From KK5 sp034043675 (GTDB lineage: Bacteria > Pseudomonadota > Gammaproteobacteria > Burkholderiales > Burkholderiaceae_C): 64,000 bases of DNA. The stretch is from contig NZ_JAXCLA010000011.1 of NCBI RefSeq assembly GCF_034043675.1, forward strand, positions 124,001 through 188,000, read 5' to 3'. The notes beneath the pieces were generated by a model that saw only the letters and a program-made list of their open reading frames with translations, was not told where the DNA came from and did not search any database. Shown in pieces: positions 63,165-64,000 of the stretch (positions are counted from its first letter, which is position 1; each line of letters begins with the position of its first letter). The translations under genes were made by a program, and so were the position numbers.

Positions 63165-64000
63165 ATGATTCAGCCCAACGAAACCTTTGACGGCACGTTC
63201 CCCTTCGCACCGCACTTCAGCGAGGCACCCGGATTCCGCATGCACTACGTCGATGAGGGCCCGCGCGACGGCAACGTCGTCCTTTGCCTGCACGGCGAGC
63301 CGACGTGGGGATACCTGTTCCGCCACCTGATCGCGACGCTCAGGCCGACGCACCGCGTCGTCGTGCCCGATCACATGGGCTTCGGCAAGAGCGCCACCCC
63401 GCGTGACCGCAGCTATTGGCTGCAGGATCACATCGACAACCTCGAACGCTTCGTGCTGGCGCTGGACCTGCGTGACATCACGCTCGTCATGCACGACTTC
63501 GGCGGCCCGGCGGGCATGGGCCTAGCGGCAAGGCACCCCGACCGCATCCGCCGCATCGTCTCCACCAACGGTCCGGCCCCCTTCGGCCAAGCCGACCTCG
63601 CGGAGCGCTGGGCGGCCAACGCCTTGGTGTCACCCTGGTTCCAGTGGATCCTGAAGGCCGAGTCCGAGGGGCGCCTGGAAAAGGTGCTGGAAGAACTGGG
63701 CTACAACATCCTCAGCACCTTGAAGCTCAACGGCTTCGAGAACCACGCGCTGATCAACGACACCTGGCTGCGCGCCTATGGGTCGCCTTTCGCCACCCCG
63801 GCCGAGTGCGCCGGTGCGATCGGCTGGGCCAAGGGCTTTGCCACCGGGGCACACCGCATCGAAGTGCCCGATGAAGCCGCCCAGCGGGCGATCCAGTCCA
63901 AGCCCGCTCTCGCGATCTGGGGCGAGGCCGACCACACGCTGCATGCCGAGCATTTCCTGCCGTCGTTCAGCACGCTGTTCCCGCACGCGGCTGTGCACCG
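63165..64000 (+). CDS. Haloalkane dehalogenase-like alpha/beta hydrolase, cut by window end
   Basis: A partial protein of 278 residues, open at the window end. It has the HGEPTW oxyanion motif at 43-48 and VMHDFGGPAGMGLA around the nucleophile, with Asp111 rather than Ser at the nucleophile elbow, which is typical of haloalkane dehalogenases. GEADHTLHAEHF near 250 holds further family residues. It should cleave carbon-halogen bonds by an Asp-ester intermediate if the Trp/Asn halide-binding residues are present. It is divergent from the HxlR gene across the palindrome. Confidence 0.85.
   Translation, partial: MIQPNETFDGTFPFAPHFSEAPGFRMHYVDEGPRDGNVVLCLHGEPTWGYLFRHLIATLRPTHRVVVPDHMGFGKSATPRDRSYWLQDHIDNLERFVLALDLRDITLVMHDFGGPAGMGLAARHPDRIRRIVSTNGPAPFGQADLAERWAANALVSPWFQWILKAESEGRLEKVLEELGYNILSTLKLNGFENHALINDTWLRAYGSPFATPAECAGAIGWAKGFATGAHRIEVPDEAAQRAIQSKPALAIWGEADHTLHAEHFLPSFSTLFPHAAVH

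Overview
The window looks like chromosomal DNA of a high-G+C betaproteobacterium, most likely order Burkholderiales near Roseateles, Rubrivivax or Leptothrix. This is inferred from about 65-70% G+C in most genes, archaic chaperone-usher pili, six PEP-CTERM proteins, a NorR/sigma-54 hmp switch, a gts-type glucose ABC transporter and CTGT-N8-ACAG LexA-box usage. No rRNA, tRNA, CRISPR array, integrase or transposase was seen.

Layout. 0.2-4.4 kb: a YCII protein, glgX, then a small accessory patch (two GNATs and a SnoaL-like protein) with a REPIN-like double hairpin and a duplicated 14-bp leader. 4.6-12.5 kb: a Csu-like chaperone-usher pilus operon led by a receiver/degenerate-GGDEF gene, bounded by a convergent paralogue that has lost its phosphoacceptor Asp, and preceded by a NarL-type two-component pair. 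12.8-17.0 kb: a gtsABCD-like sugar importer. 17.3-21.7 kb: PRC-barrel and hemerythrin proteins, a 33-bp inverted repeat, and a UvrD/Rep helicase divergent from a DUF72 gene across a perfect LexA box. 21.9-25.2 kb: a secreted operon of metallophosphoesterase, PEP-CTERM protein and diheme peroxidase. 25.3-28.2 kb: hmp and norR with visible NorR-type sites and a sigma-54 promoter. 28.3-31.1 kb: MCP, pirin and dienelactone hydrolase.

31.4-33.9 kb is a low-G+C island holding two overlapping genes, a DUF4062 protein and a HEAT-repeat protein. It is the best candidate for an undescribed (possibly defence) system. 34.2-36.8 kb: purT and cbpA-cbpM. 37.0-39.7 kb: PEP-CTERM genes around a palindromic operator. 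39.8-41.3 kb: mntP with its yybP-ykoY riboswitch and a VapC/Phd-type toxin-antitoxin pair. 41.3-52.3 kb: a 7TM sensor kinase with a degenerate receiver and an AraC-type response regulator, divergent from a two-partner secretion pair whose exoprotein has 1932 residues. 52.3-54.4 kb: a NimT/CynX-like MFS gene with an apparent single-base frameshift beside a NimR-like AraC regulator. 54.5-57.4 kb: two PEP-CTERM genes around an unrecognised 353-residue gene, with palindromes and a sigma-54 promoter. 57.4-64.0 kb: an OmpR-type regulator divergent from a hybrid kinase, an outer-membrane barrel protein, an MCP, and an HxlR regulator divergent from a haloalkane-dehalogenase-like gene cut by the window end.

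The recurring theme is surface and secreted biology (pili, TPS exoprotein, PEP-CTERM proteins, chemoreceptors) with local regulators placed next to their likely targets. All functions are read from sequence motifs and context; nothing was searched or computed.
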